Shown piece by piece: positions 1 to 6,699 of a stretch of DNA of 19,368 nt. The DNA is from CAISIP01 sp963974265 (lineage in GTDB: Bacteria > Pseudomonadota > Gammaproteobacteria > Burkholderiales > Burkholderiaceae_C). A program made the position numbers and the translations under genes. Location of the stretch: positions 1 through 19,368 of the forward strand of contig CAXBDR010000062.1 of NCBI GenBank assembly GCA_963974265.1, written 5' to 3'. The notes under the pieces were generated by a model that was given only the letters and a program-made list of their open reading frames with translations, was not told the DNA's origin and searched no databases. Within the stretch, counting starts at the first letter, position 1; the number at the start of each line of letters is the position of its first letter.

Positions 1-84
1 ACCGGCCTCGAAACCGGCCTCGAAACCGGCCTCGAAACCGGCCTCGAAACCGGCCTCGAAACCGGCCCCGAAACCGGCTTCGAC
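1..84. repeat. 12-bp tandem repeat, seven units
   Basis: Five perfect copies of ACCGGCCTCGAA are followed by two degenerate copies (T to C in unit six; C to T and a final A to C in unit seven). The array touches the window edge, so the true copy number is unknown. The period is a multiple of three, so every frame reads as a 4-residue repeat: TGLE, PASK or RPRN on plus, and FEAG-type on minus. No plus frame reaches a stop before vanA begins (two close inside vanA at 215-217 and 252-254; the third is vanA's own frame). It is therefore not the simple 3' tail of a plus-strand gene. It may be intergenic or the 5' end of a leftward gene starting at GTG 87. Confidence 0.95.
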
Positions 85-144
85 CACCCGGCCCGCGGGG
101 GCGCACGGGCCCGCGATGGATTCCGCACTGCAAGGAGATCTGCA

Positions 145-1194
145 ATGTTCCCACTCAATACCTGGTACGTGGCCTGCTCGGCGGACGAGCTCGGCGACAA
201 ACCGCTCGGCCGCATGATCTGCAACCAGGCCATCGTGTTCTACCGCGCCGGTGACCAGCAGGTCGCCGCGCTGGAGGACTTCTGCCCGCACCGCGGCGCC
301 CCGCTGTCGCTGGGCCGGGTCTGCGACGGCAAGCTGGTGTGTGGTTACCACGGGCTCGAGATGGGTTGCGACGGCAAGACCATCGCCATGCCCGGCCAGC
401 GGGTGCGCGGCTTCCCGGCGATCCGCAGTTATCCGGTCGAGGAACGCTACGGATTCGTCTGGATCTGGCCGGGCGATCCGCAGCAGGCCGATACCGCGAG
501 CATTCCGACGCTGGAGTGGCACGACAACCCCGAATGGGCCTATGGCGGCGGCCTCTACCATGTCAAGGCCGACTACCGGCTGATGGTCGACAACCTGATG
601 GACCTGACGCACGAGACCTATGTACACGCCAGCAGCATCGGCCAGCCGGAGATCGACGAGACACCGTGCAAGACCACGGTGGACGGCGACACCGTGCGCA
701 CCAGCCGCTTCATGGAGAACATCACCGCGCCGCCGTTCTGGAAGGCCGCGCTGCGCGGCAACCACCTGGCCGACGACGTGCCGGTCGACCGCTGGCAGAT
801 CTGCCGCTTCACGCCACCGAGCCACATCATGATCGAAGTCGGCGTCGCGCATGCCGGCCATGGCGGCTACGATGCACCCGCCGAGCACAAGGTCTACAGC
901 GTGGTGGTCGACTTCATCACGCCCGAGACCGACACCAGCATGTGGTACTTCTGGGGCATGGCACGCAAGTTCAAGCCCGACGACACCGAACTGACGCAAC
1001 AGATCCGCGAAGGCCAGGGCAAGATCTTCTCGGAGGACCTGCAGATGCTCGAGCGCCAGCAGCGCAACATCCTGGCCCATCCCGATCGCCGGCTGCTGAG
1101 CCTGAACATCGACGCCGGCGGCGTGCAGTCGCGCCGCATCATCTCGCGCATCGTCGCGGCCGAACAGGCGGCGGCCGCGGGCGCGGCGTCGTGA
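145..1194 (+). CDS. vanA: Vanillate O-demethylase oxygenase subunit (Rieske non-heme iron)
   Basis: This is the terminal oxygenase that removes the O-methyl group of vanillate, giving protocatechuate and formaldehyde in the cytoplasm. The 349 residues match the usual VanA length. The Rieske [2Fe-2S] ligands are C47, H49, C66 and H69. The mononuclear iron site follows as D149, D153, H156 and H161 in a DLTHETYVH motif, with a likely carboxylate ligand at D298 in SEDLQMLERQQ. Close resemblance to recalled Pseudomonas VanA (MFPxNxWYVAC start, CPHRGAPLSLG, DLTHETYVHASSIGQ) supports vanillate over the related dicamba or toluenesulfonate oxygenases. The frame is open to the window edge, but AAGGAGA at 132-138, six bases before ATG 145, and the family N-terminus fix the start. 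The stop overlaps the vanB start by 3 nt (GTGA). The promoter is not visible and may lie outside the window. Confidence 0.93.
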   Translation: MFPLNTWYVACSADELGDKPLGRMICNQAIVFYRAGDQQVAALEDFCPHRGAPLSLGRVCDGKLVCGYHGLEMGCDGKTIAMPGQRVRGFPAIRSYPVEERYGFVWIWPGDPQQADTASIPTLEWHDNPEWAYGGGLYHVKADYRLMVDNLMDLTHETYVHASSIGQPEIDETPCKTTVDGDTVRTSRFMENITAPPFWKAALRGNHLADDVPVDRWQICRFTPPSHIMIEVGVAHAGHGGYDAPAEHKVYSVVVDFITPETDTSMWYFWGMARKFKPDDTELTQQIREGQGKIFSEDLQMLERQQRNILAHPDRRLLSLNIDAGGVQSRRIISRIVAAEQAAAAGAAS

Positions 1195-2168
1195 GCGCAC
1201 CGGACACCCCGCTGCAGGTCCGCGTCGCACGCAAGCACATCGAAGCCGACGGCGTCTGCAGCCTGGAGCTGGTGCCGGTGTCGGGAAACCTGCCGCCGTT
1301 CACGGCCGGTGCCCACATCGACGTGGAGCTTCCCACGCACGGCGGCACGCTGGTGCGCCAGTATTCGCTGTGCAACGACCCGGACGGGGCGCGGCACTAC
1401 CAGATCGCCGTGTTGCGCGAGGCCGCCTCCCGCGGCGGCTCGCTCGCGGTGCACGACGGCGTGGCCGTGGGCGACCTGCTGCAGGTCGGCGCGCCGCGCA
1501 ACCACTTTCCGCTGGCGGCCGACGCGCCGTTCCACCTGCTGCTGGCCGGCGGCATCGGCATCACGCCGCTGATGGCGATGGCCGAACACCTGTCGCACAC
1601 CCCCGCGCCGTTTGCGCTGCACGTCGCGAGCCGCTCGCGCGCACACGCGCCCTTCCTCGAACGGATCGCCGGATCAAGCCTGGCGGGCCACACGCAGCAC
1701 TATTTCGGCTCCGGCGATGGCGCTCGGCGGCTGGACATCGACGCCACCTTGCGCGCCGCGCCACCCGGCAGCCACCTCTATGTATGCGGGCCGCAGCGCT
1801 TCATCGACGCCGCCCTGGACACGGCGCATGCCCAGGGATGGCCCGAGGCCCGGTTGCACCGCGAATATTTCGCCGCGGAGCCGGTCACCACCGCCGGCGA
1901 CGGCGGCTTCGAACTCGAGATCGCCAGCAGCGGCAAGGTGATCGCGGTGTTGCCGCAGCAGACGGCGCTGCAGGCGCTGAACGACGCCGGCCTGGATGTG
2001 CCGAGTTCCTGCGAACAAGGGGTCTGCGGCACCTGCCTGACCGGCGTGAAGAGCGGCCAACCCGAGCACCGCGACCTCTATCTCACCGACGAGGAAAAGG
2101 CGGCCAACGACCAGTTCCTGCCCTGCTGCTCGCGCGCACGCAGCGAACGGCTGGTGCTGGACCTGTAG
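1191..2168 (+). CDS. vanB: Vanillate O-demethylase reductase subunit
   Basis: This is the electron-transfer partner of VanA, passing electrons from NAD(P)H through flavin and a plant-type [2Fe-2S] cluster to the Rieske oxygenase. The order in the 325-aa protein is typical of class IA reductases. The flavin-binding motif RQYSL is at 56-60. The nucleotide-binding loop GGIGITP is at 120-126 and YVCGP at 197-201. The C-terminal ferredoxin domain has C274, C279, C282 and C312. The start is GTG 1191, overlapping the vanA stop in a GTGA junction, so the two are translationally coupled. The same frame is open upstream through vanA, but only from this GTG onward does it encode recognisable protein. 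No separate regulator of the usual VanR (FadR-type GntR) kind is present in the window. Confidence 0.93.
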   Translation: MSAPDTPLQVRVARKHIEADGVCSLELVPVSGNLPPFTAGAHIDVELPTHGGTLVRQYSLCNDPDGARHYQIAVLREAASRGGSLAVHDGVAVGDLLQVGAPRNHFPLAADAPFHLLLAGGIGITPLMAMAEHLSHTPAPFALHVASRSRAHAPFLERIAGSSLAGHTQHYFGSGDGARRLDIDATLRAAPPGSHLYVCGPQRFIDAALDTAHAQGWPEARLHREYFAAEPVTTAGDGGFELEIASSGKVIAVLPQQTALQALNDAGLDVPSSCEQGVCGTCLTGVKSGQPEHRDLYLTDEEKAANDQFLPCCSRARSERLVLDL

Positions 2169-2200
2169 CGCCCGCCACGCCCCGGCAAACCGCACCCCAT

Positions 2201-2216
2201 CGGCGCACACGCGCCG
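2201..2216. terminator. Possible hairpin after vanB
   Basis: A perfect 6-bp stem (CGGCGC / GCGCCG) with an ACAC loop lies 33 bp after the vanB stop. No T-tract follows, so it is not a canonical intrinsic terminator. It could mark the end of the vanAB transcript or only protect its 3' end. Confidence 0.3.
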
Positions 2217-2247
2217 CCTGCCGGTGCACGTCCGCCCGTCCGCGGTG

Positions 2248-2290
2248 CAGTGCCATGACTCGAAAGCTCTATAGCTCCAGTGCCATTGAC
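2248..2290 (+). promoter_or_regulatory. Direct-repeat operator candidate at the gntR promoter
   Basis: CAGTGCCATGAC (2248-2259) recurs as CAGTGCCATTGAC (2278-2290), offset by exactly 30 bp, close to three helical turns. The second copy runs into the -35 hexamer of the gntR promoter. Between them lies a shorter direct repeat, AGCTC-TAT-AGCTC (2265-2277). This is a plausible autoregulatory binding region for the regulator encoded just downstream. The pattern is visible; the binding protein is inferred. Confidence 0.45.
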
Positions 2291-2315
2291 GGCGCCGGAA
2301 ATGCGCTCCTAGAAT
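2286..2315 (+). promoter_or_regulatory. Sigma-70 promoter of the gntR-type gene, predicted leaderless
   Basis: TTGACG (2286-2291) and TAGAAT (2310-2315) are separated by 18 bp. The expected transcription start about 7 nt after the -10 coincides with the A of the ATG at 2322. There is no Shine-Dalgarno sequence in the six intervening bases, so the mRNA is predicted to be leaderless. Confidence 0.7.
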
Positions 2316-2321
2316 GCGCCG

Positions 2322-3113
2322 ATGCCCCATTCCCCCGGCCCCATCGTCGTGCGTTACCAGGCGGCCAGCGGCACGGCCCTGCCTAAACACGCGCGCCTGC
2401 GCCAGGCCATCGTCGACGCCGTCGAAGCCGGGGAACTGCCGGCCGGTTCCCGGCTGGCCGGTGAACGCGAACTCAGCACCCTGCTTGGGCTGAGCCTGGG
2501 CACCACGCAAAAGGCACTCGGCCGCCTGATGGACGAAGGTTTCCTGGTGCGCCGCCAGGGCCATGGCACGTTCGTGGGCAGCACGCGCCAGCCGATCGCC
2601 GGCTCCTGGCACTTCCGTTTCTTCGGACCCGACGGCGGCCGTGAACTGCCGGTGTTCGCCACCGTGCTCGAACGCCGGCTGGAACCGCTGGAAGGCCCGT
2701 GGACGGCCGTGCTCGGCCCCGACCCCAAGGGTTACGTGATGATGCGCCGCAGCCTGGACGTCGGCGGCAAGTTCACCTGCACCAGCCGCATCTACCTGCC
2801 GGCGACCCGGTTTGCCCGACTGCTGCGCACGGCGGCCAAACGGCTGACCGACACCAACCTCAAGGCGGTGCTGGCGCAGGATTTCGCCGCGCCCACGCTG
2901 CAATCCGACGGCCTGGCCAACATGGCACCGATCGACGCCGACGACGCCGGCATCATCGGCGTGCCGCCCGGCACCATGGGCATGCAGGTCCGCATCACGG
3001 CACGCAGTTTCGGACGCCAGCCCATCAGCTACCAGACCATGCTGGTGCCGCCGACCCCATACGCGCTGAAGTTCGACTTCCATCCGCCGGACACCGACCC
3101 GGCGGCGGCCTGA
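2322..3113 (+). CDS. GntR-family transcriptional regulator, HutC subfamily (UTRA domain)
   Basis: A 263-aa DNA-binding repressor or activator with an effector-binding UTRA domain. Residues about 20-88 form the GntR winged helix: LRQAIVDAVEAGELPAGSRL, then GERELSTLLGLSLGTTQKAL, then the wing with RRQGHGTFV. Residues about 110-255 have the UTRA layout, with R-x-L and an MMRRSLDVGG segment and a late SYQTML strand. The start is the first ATG of the frame and sits exactly downstream of a good -10, without a Shine-Dalgarno sequence. It lies 153 bp after vanB and 50 bp before the phosphoesterase gene. It is probably autoregulatory and controls the downstream module; control of vanAB is possible but not shown. 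The effector is unknown. Confidence 0.88.
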   Translation: MPHSPGPIVVRYQAASGTALPKHARLRQAIVDAVEAGELPAGSRLAGERELSTLLGLSLGTTQKALGRLMDEGFLVRRQGHGTFVGSTRQPIAGSWHFRFFGPDGGRELPVFATVLERRLEPLEGPWTAVLGPDPKGYVMMRRSLDVGGKFTCTSRIYLPATRFARLLRTAAKRLTDTNLKAVLAQDFAAPTLQSDGLANMAPIDADDAGIIGVPPGTMGMQVRITARSFGRQPISYQTMLVPPTPYALKFDFHPPDTDPAAA

Positions 3114-3163
3114 CGGCCGACGCACCCGCCATCCATTCCTCGACTCGCAACCCACGGACGACC

Positions 3164-5422
3164 ATGCGCAACAACGCCTTCCATTCCACCTACCTGCAAG
3201 ACCGTGTCGGCCACGCCACCATCAGCCCCACCACACCGGTCGAGGCCGGCGCCTTCACGTCGCTGACCCTGGTCTATACGGCCGGCTATTTCGGCATCGA
3301 CGACACCGGCAGCCTGAAGATCGTGCACCGCTTCGCCAGCGACATGGGCAAGATCCAGTTCACCGATCCGAAGGGCTGGAACTACGTGACGGCCGAGGCC
3401 AGCAACGGCGCCGTGCTCGAGCTGCGCTACGACCAGAAGGGCAATATCCGCCCCTGGGACAAGACCTTGTCGATCCGGGTGCAACGCGGCTTCCTGCGCG
3501 AGGGCGACACCATCACCGTGCGCATCGGCGACACGCGCCAGGGCTCGCCCGGCATCCGGGTGCAGACCTTCACCGAACCGACCTTCGAGTTCAAGGTGCT
3601 GGTCGACGCCTTCGCCACCTACAACTTCGTCGAACTGCCCGAACAGCCGTTCATCCCGGTGGTCGCCGGCCCGGCCGTGTTGTACAAGGCCGTGTTGCCG
3701 ACCGGACGCCGGGTTGGCCAGCCGTTCATCTTCGGCTTCAAGGGCGAAGACAAGTGGGGCAACCCCAGCCACCAGGTCAGCGGCCGCTTCACGCTGGAGC
3801 CGTCGATGCCGGTGCGCGGCCTGCCCGCGACCATCGACGTGTCGGCCGGCAGCCTGTCCACGGTGATCGACCCGCTGCGGGTCGAACAGGCCGGAGAGTT
3901 GCACATCACCGTGCGCGACGCCCAAGGCACGGTCGTATGCCGTTCGAACCCGCTGCGCATTGCCGACACCGACGAGCTGCAGCCGTTCTGGGCCGACCTG
4001 CACGGCCAGTCCGAGGAGACCATCGGCACCAACTCCGCGCGCGAGCTGATGACATTCGCGCGCGACCAGGCCTTCCTGGACGCGATGAGCCACCAGGGCA
4101 ACGACTTCCAGATCACGACACCGTTCTGGAACGAGCTCAACCGCCTGAGCGCCGAGTTCAACCAAGACGGTCGTTTCATCATGTTCCCGGGGTACGAATG
4201 GTCCGGCAACACCGGCCTGGGCGGCGACCGCAACGTGTTGTACCGCGACGAAGGGCGGCAGATCCACCGCTCCCACCATGCGCTGGTCGAGGACCTCGGC
4301 GACGTGCACACCGACGCCAACAGCGCCAACGACCTGTTCAAGGCGCTGGCCGACGAGAACTGCGTGGTGTTCGCGCACATCGGCGGCCGTTATGCCGACA
4401 TCAAGGTGGCGCACGACGGCCGCATCGAACGCGCGATCGAGATCCATTCCGACTGGGGCACCTTCGAGTGGCTGCTGGCCGACGCCTTCGAACAGGGTTA
4501 CCGGGTCGGCATCCTGGCCAACTCCGACGGCCACAAGGGCCGGCACGGCGCCAGCCATCCAGGCGCCTCCTTGTTTGGCGCCTACGGCGGCCTGTCCTGC
4601 CTGCTGGCGACCGAACTCACGCGCGATGGCCTGTTCGACGCCTTGCGCCGGCGCCATCATTACGCGACGACCGGATGCCGTGCCTATCTCGATACCCGTG
4701 TCGTGTTCGATGCCCCGGCACAGTTGTACAGCGACGACCCCAACATGGGCGGCACGGTGACCGGCCCCGTCGGCGAGGCGCGCATGGGCGACATCCTGCG
4801 CTGCGGCGACGACGCCGTGACCTTCACCATCGACGTGTCGGCCGCCGCGCCGATCGAGCGCATCGAGATCCGCAACCGCATGCAGGTGCTCGAGACCTGG
4901 CGCCCCTACACCGAGGACCAGCTGGGCCGGCGCATCCGCATCATCTGGGAAGGCTCCGAATACCGCGGGCGCGGCCGCCAGAGCGTCTGGGACGGCACGG
5001 CCACGCTGAGCGACAACCGCATCGAATCCAGCACGCCGATCAACCTGTGGAACATCGACAAGCCGCTGCGCCAGCCTTCGCCGCAGCAACTCGCCTGGTC
5101 GGCGCTGACCACGGGCGGCTTCGGCGGAGCCGATGTGCTGCTCGCCGACGCCCGACAGGGTCGGCTGAAGATCGACACCGGCCTGGTCCAGGCCGACATC
5201 GCGCTGGCCGACATCGGCCTGCAGGACACGGTGCTCGAGACCGGTGGCGGCATCGCGCGCCAGATGCGCCTGTTCCGGCTGCCGGACGACAACCCCACCC
5301 ACACCGCCCGGCTGAGCCGGCGCATCAGCCGCGACCAGGCCGGCGAAGACGCCTTGTATGTCTGCATCACGCTGGCCGACGGGCACCGCATCTGGTCGAG
5401 CCCGACCTACCTGATGCGCTGA
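3164..5422 (+). CDS. PHP/DUF3604-like metal-dependent phosphoesterase-fold protein
   Basis: A 752-aa protein with no signal peptide. Residues 1 to about 265 are strand-rich, with an Ig-like stretch (FIFGFKGEDKWGNPS). The catalytic-type half carries clustered metal-ligand motifs: D278-L-H280 in a DLHGQS variant of the PHP DxHxH motif, E345 in GYEWSG followed by RNVLYRDE, H405 in FAHIGG, E426/H428 in IEIHSD, and D455/H457 in NSDGHKGR. These resemble DUF3604 and PHP-superfamily hydrolases, so a trinuclear-metal hydrolase is inferred; the substrate is unknown. The C-terminal third is beta-rich. The same frame is open upstream across gntR, but ATG 3164 is the first start past the regulator stop; no strong Shine-Dalgarno is present. 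It lies 50 bp after the regulator, so co-transcription is likely. PHP assignment is firm in outline; the family name is less certain. Confidence 0.75.
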   Translation: MRNNAFHSTYLQDRVGHATISPTTPVEAGAFTSLTLVYTAGYFGIDDTGSLKIVHRFASDMGKIQFTDPKGWNYVTAEASNGAVLELRYDQKGNIRPWDKTLSIRVQRGFLREGDTITVRIGDTRQGSPGIRVQTFTEPTFEFKVLVDAFATYNFVELPEQPFIPVVAGPAVLYKAVLPTGRRVGQPFIFGFKGEDKWGNPSHQVSGRFTLEPSMPVRGLPATIDVSAGSLSTVIDPLRVEQAGELHITVRDAQGTVVCRSNPLRIADTDELQPFWADLHGQSEETIGTNSARELMTFARDQAFLDAMSHQGNDFQITTPFWNELNRLSAEFNQDGRFIMFPGYEWSGNTGLGGDRNVLYRDEGRQIHRSHHALVEDLGDVHTDANSANDLFKALADENCVVFAHIGGRYADIKVAHDGRIERAIEIHSDWGTFEWLLADAFEQGYRVGILANSDGHKGRHGASHPGASLFGAYGGLSCLLATELTRDGLFDALRRRHHYATTGCRAYLDTRVVFDAPAQLYSDDPNMGGTVTGPVGEARMGDILRCGDDAVTFTIDVSAAAPIERIEIRNRMQVLETWRPYTEDQLGRRIRIIWEGSEYRGRGRQSVWDGTATLSDNRIESSTPINLWNIDKPLRQPSPQQLAWSALTTGGFGGADVLLADARQGRLKIDTGLVQADIALADIGLQDTVLETGGGIARQMRLFRLPDDNPTHTARLSRRISRDQAGEDALYVCITLADGHRIWSSPTYLMR

Positions 5423-5433
5423 AGCTCTGCGCC

Positions 5434-5449
5434 TGGCACGCGGCTTGCA
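5434..5449 (+). promoter_or_regulatory. Sigma-54 (RpoN) -24/-12 promoter
   Basis: TGGCACGCGGCTTGCA matches the consensus TGGCACG-N4-TTGCA without a mismatch. The invariant GG and GC are correctly spaced. The expected start is near 5460, giving a leader of about 54 nt before the Bug gene at 5514. Sigma-54 promoters need an AAA+ enhancer-binding activator, and none is encoded in this window. Confidence 0.75.
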
Positions 5450-5513
5450 CCGACCGGAATCACCGTTTTCCCCTTCCCCGCTGCACGCGGTTCAACCCTT
5501 GAAAAGGATTTCC

Positions 5514-6497
5514 ATGAAAACCACCCGCTCCCGGTTCCTGGCTGCGATGGCCATCGCCCTTGCCACCGTTCCGTTCGCCAGCGCGACGGCACAGTCGAGT
5601 TATCCGTCCAAGCCGATCCGCCTGCTCGTGCCGCTGGCCGCCGGCAGCACCGCCGACATCCTGTCGCGCACCATCGGCGCCGAACTGGCCAAGGCGCTCG
5701 GCCAATCGGTGGTGGTCGACAACAAGCCCGGTGCCGGCGGCACCATCGGCATGGCTGAATTGGCGCGTGCGCCGGCCGATGGCTACACCATCGAATTTGC
5801 GTCCCAGGGCACGCTGGTGTTCAACCAGGCGCTGTATTCCAAGCCCGGTTACGACTCGCTGAAGGACTTTGCGCCCATCATCCTGGTCGGCGGCGTGTCC
5901 AACGTCATGATCGTGCCGCCCAACAGCCCGTCCAAGACCGTCGCCGACGTGGTCGCCGCCGCCAAGGCCAAGCCTGGGGGCATGACCTTCTCCTCGGGCG
6001 GCAGCGGCACCAGCCACCACCTGTCCGGCGTGTTGTTCGGGCAACTGACCGGCAACAACCTGGTGCACGTGCCGTACAAGGGCGCGCCGCAGGGCATCCT
6101 GGCCGTCATGAGCGGCGAGGTCGACATGGGATTCTTCAACACCCCCACCGTGATCAACCAGATCAAGGAAGGCAAGCTCAAGGGCCTGGCCGTGACCAGC
6201 ACCACCTCCTCGCCGCTGATGCCGCAACTGCCGACGATGGACGGCACGGTCAAGGGTTACGAGGTCAACACCTGGTTCGGCTTCGTTGCACCGGCCGGCA
6301 CACCCGCCGAGATCGTGAACCGGCTCAACGCCGAGATCGGCAAGATCATGGAGCAGCCCGCCACGAGGGAAAAACTCGCGGCCCAGGGTTTCGACCTGGC
6401 GCCGGTGGCCCCGCCCGCCGCGATGACCAAGCTGATCCAGGACGACCTGGTCAAGTGGCCGCCCATCATCAAGGCCGCTGGCGCCAAGGTCGACTGA
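5514..6497 (+). CDS. Bug-family periplasmic solute-binding receptor (TctC-like)
   Basis: A secreted 327-aa solute receptor of the tripartite tricarboxylate transporter type. The N-terminus is a signal peptide: KTTRSR, a hydrophobic run from about 8 to 22, then an AxA-type site near ASATAQ (about residue 26). The mature part begins with the Bug signature YPSKPIRLLVPLAAGSTAD, then VVVDNKPGAGGTIG and VPYKGAPQ. The start is ATG 5514, chosen because AAGGA (5504-5508) lies 5 nt upstream and the signal peptide begins there; the longer reading from 5445 adds a non-signal-like tail. No TctA or TctB membrane partners are nearby, so it is an orphan receptor like many in Burkholderiales. It could feed a distant transporter or act as a sensor. 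The ligand, probably a carboxylate, cannot be read from the sequence. Expression is predicted to depend on sigma-54. Confidence 0.9.
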   Translation: MKTTRSRFLAAMAIALATVPFASATAQSSYPSKPIRLLVPLAAGSTADILSRTIGAELAKALGQSVVVDNKPGAGGTIGMAELARAPADGYTIEFASQGTLVFNQALYSKPGYDSLKDFAPIILVGGVSNVMIVPPNSPSKTVADVVAAAKAKPGGMTFSSGGSGTSHHLSGVLFGQLTGNNLVHVPYKGAPQGILAVMSGEVDMGFFNTPTVINQIKEGKLKGLAVTSTTSSPLMPQLPTMDGTVKGYEVNTWFGFVAPAGTPAEIVNRLNAEIGKIMEQPATREKLAAQGFDLAPVAPPAAMTKLIQDDLVKWPPIIKAAGAKVD

Positions 6498-6561
6498 GGG
6501 CACGCGGCCGGCACCGGTCGCGGTTGAACCATTGCGGGTCGACGATGGAATGATCGCCGAC

Positions 6562-6592
6562 CCTGGCGCTGGAGTACCGTACGTGCGCCAGG
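6562..6592. other. Strong hairpin 1 between the Bug and dioxygenase genes
   Basis: CCTGGCGC (6562-6569) and GCGCCAGG (6585-6592) form a perfect 8-bp stem with a 15-nt loop. It starts 65 nt after the Bug gene stop. No T-tract follows. It could be a transcript-end stabiliser, an attenuator arm or a protein-binding site. Confidence 0.5.
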
Positions 6593-6623
6593 CGACAAGA
6601 CCGTTGCCGGGTGATGCGTGCGT

Positions 6624-6653
6624 CCCGGGCGTGCCAACGGCACGCCTGCCGGG
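6624..6653. other. Strong hairpin 2 upstream of the dioxygenase gene
   Basis: GGCGTGCC (6628-6635) pairs with GGCACGCC (6639-6646) around an AAC loop. The stem can be extended by CCCG/CGGG outer pairing across a 3-nt bulge. It ends about 46 nt before the start at 6700 and 33 nt before the Shine-Dalgarno. Together with the first hairpin it fills most of an otherwise unexplained 202-nt gap. Confidence 0.5.
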
Positions 6654-6699
6654 TCGGCCCGCGGTCCTGTTCAACCGTTCGCTCCCGGAGTCCGATCCC

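Noticed and set aside
145..1194. Alternative identity of the Rieske oxygenase as dicamba or toluenesulfonate monooxygenase
   Set aside because: Signature stretches follow VanA throughout, and the overlapping VanB-type reductase is the standard partner, so vanillate is preferred, although substrate can only be proven biochemically.
1674..3155. Minus-strand open frame of 493 codons across vanB and gntR
   Set aside because: It spans two genes with strong domain evidence on the plus strand and a promoter between them, and has low-complexity composition.
3029..5386. Long minus-strand open frame (785 codons) opposite the phosphoesterase gene
   Set aside because: It is rich in Arg, Gly, Val, His and Asp with no recognisable motif, and lies antisense to a gene with clear catalytic motifs. 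It is a GC-rich shadow frame.
5445..5513. Upstream in-frame extension of the Bug receptor
   Set aside because: It would place a Pro/Ser-rich, non-signal-like stretch before a perfect signal peptide that has its own Shine-Dalgarno. It would also start upstream of the transcription start predicted from the sigma-54 promoter.
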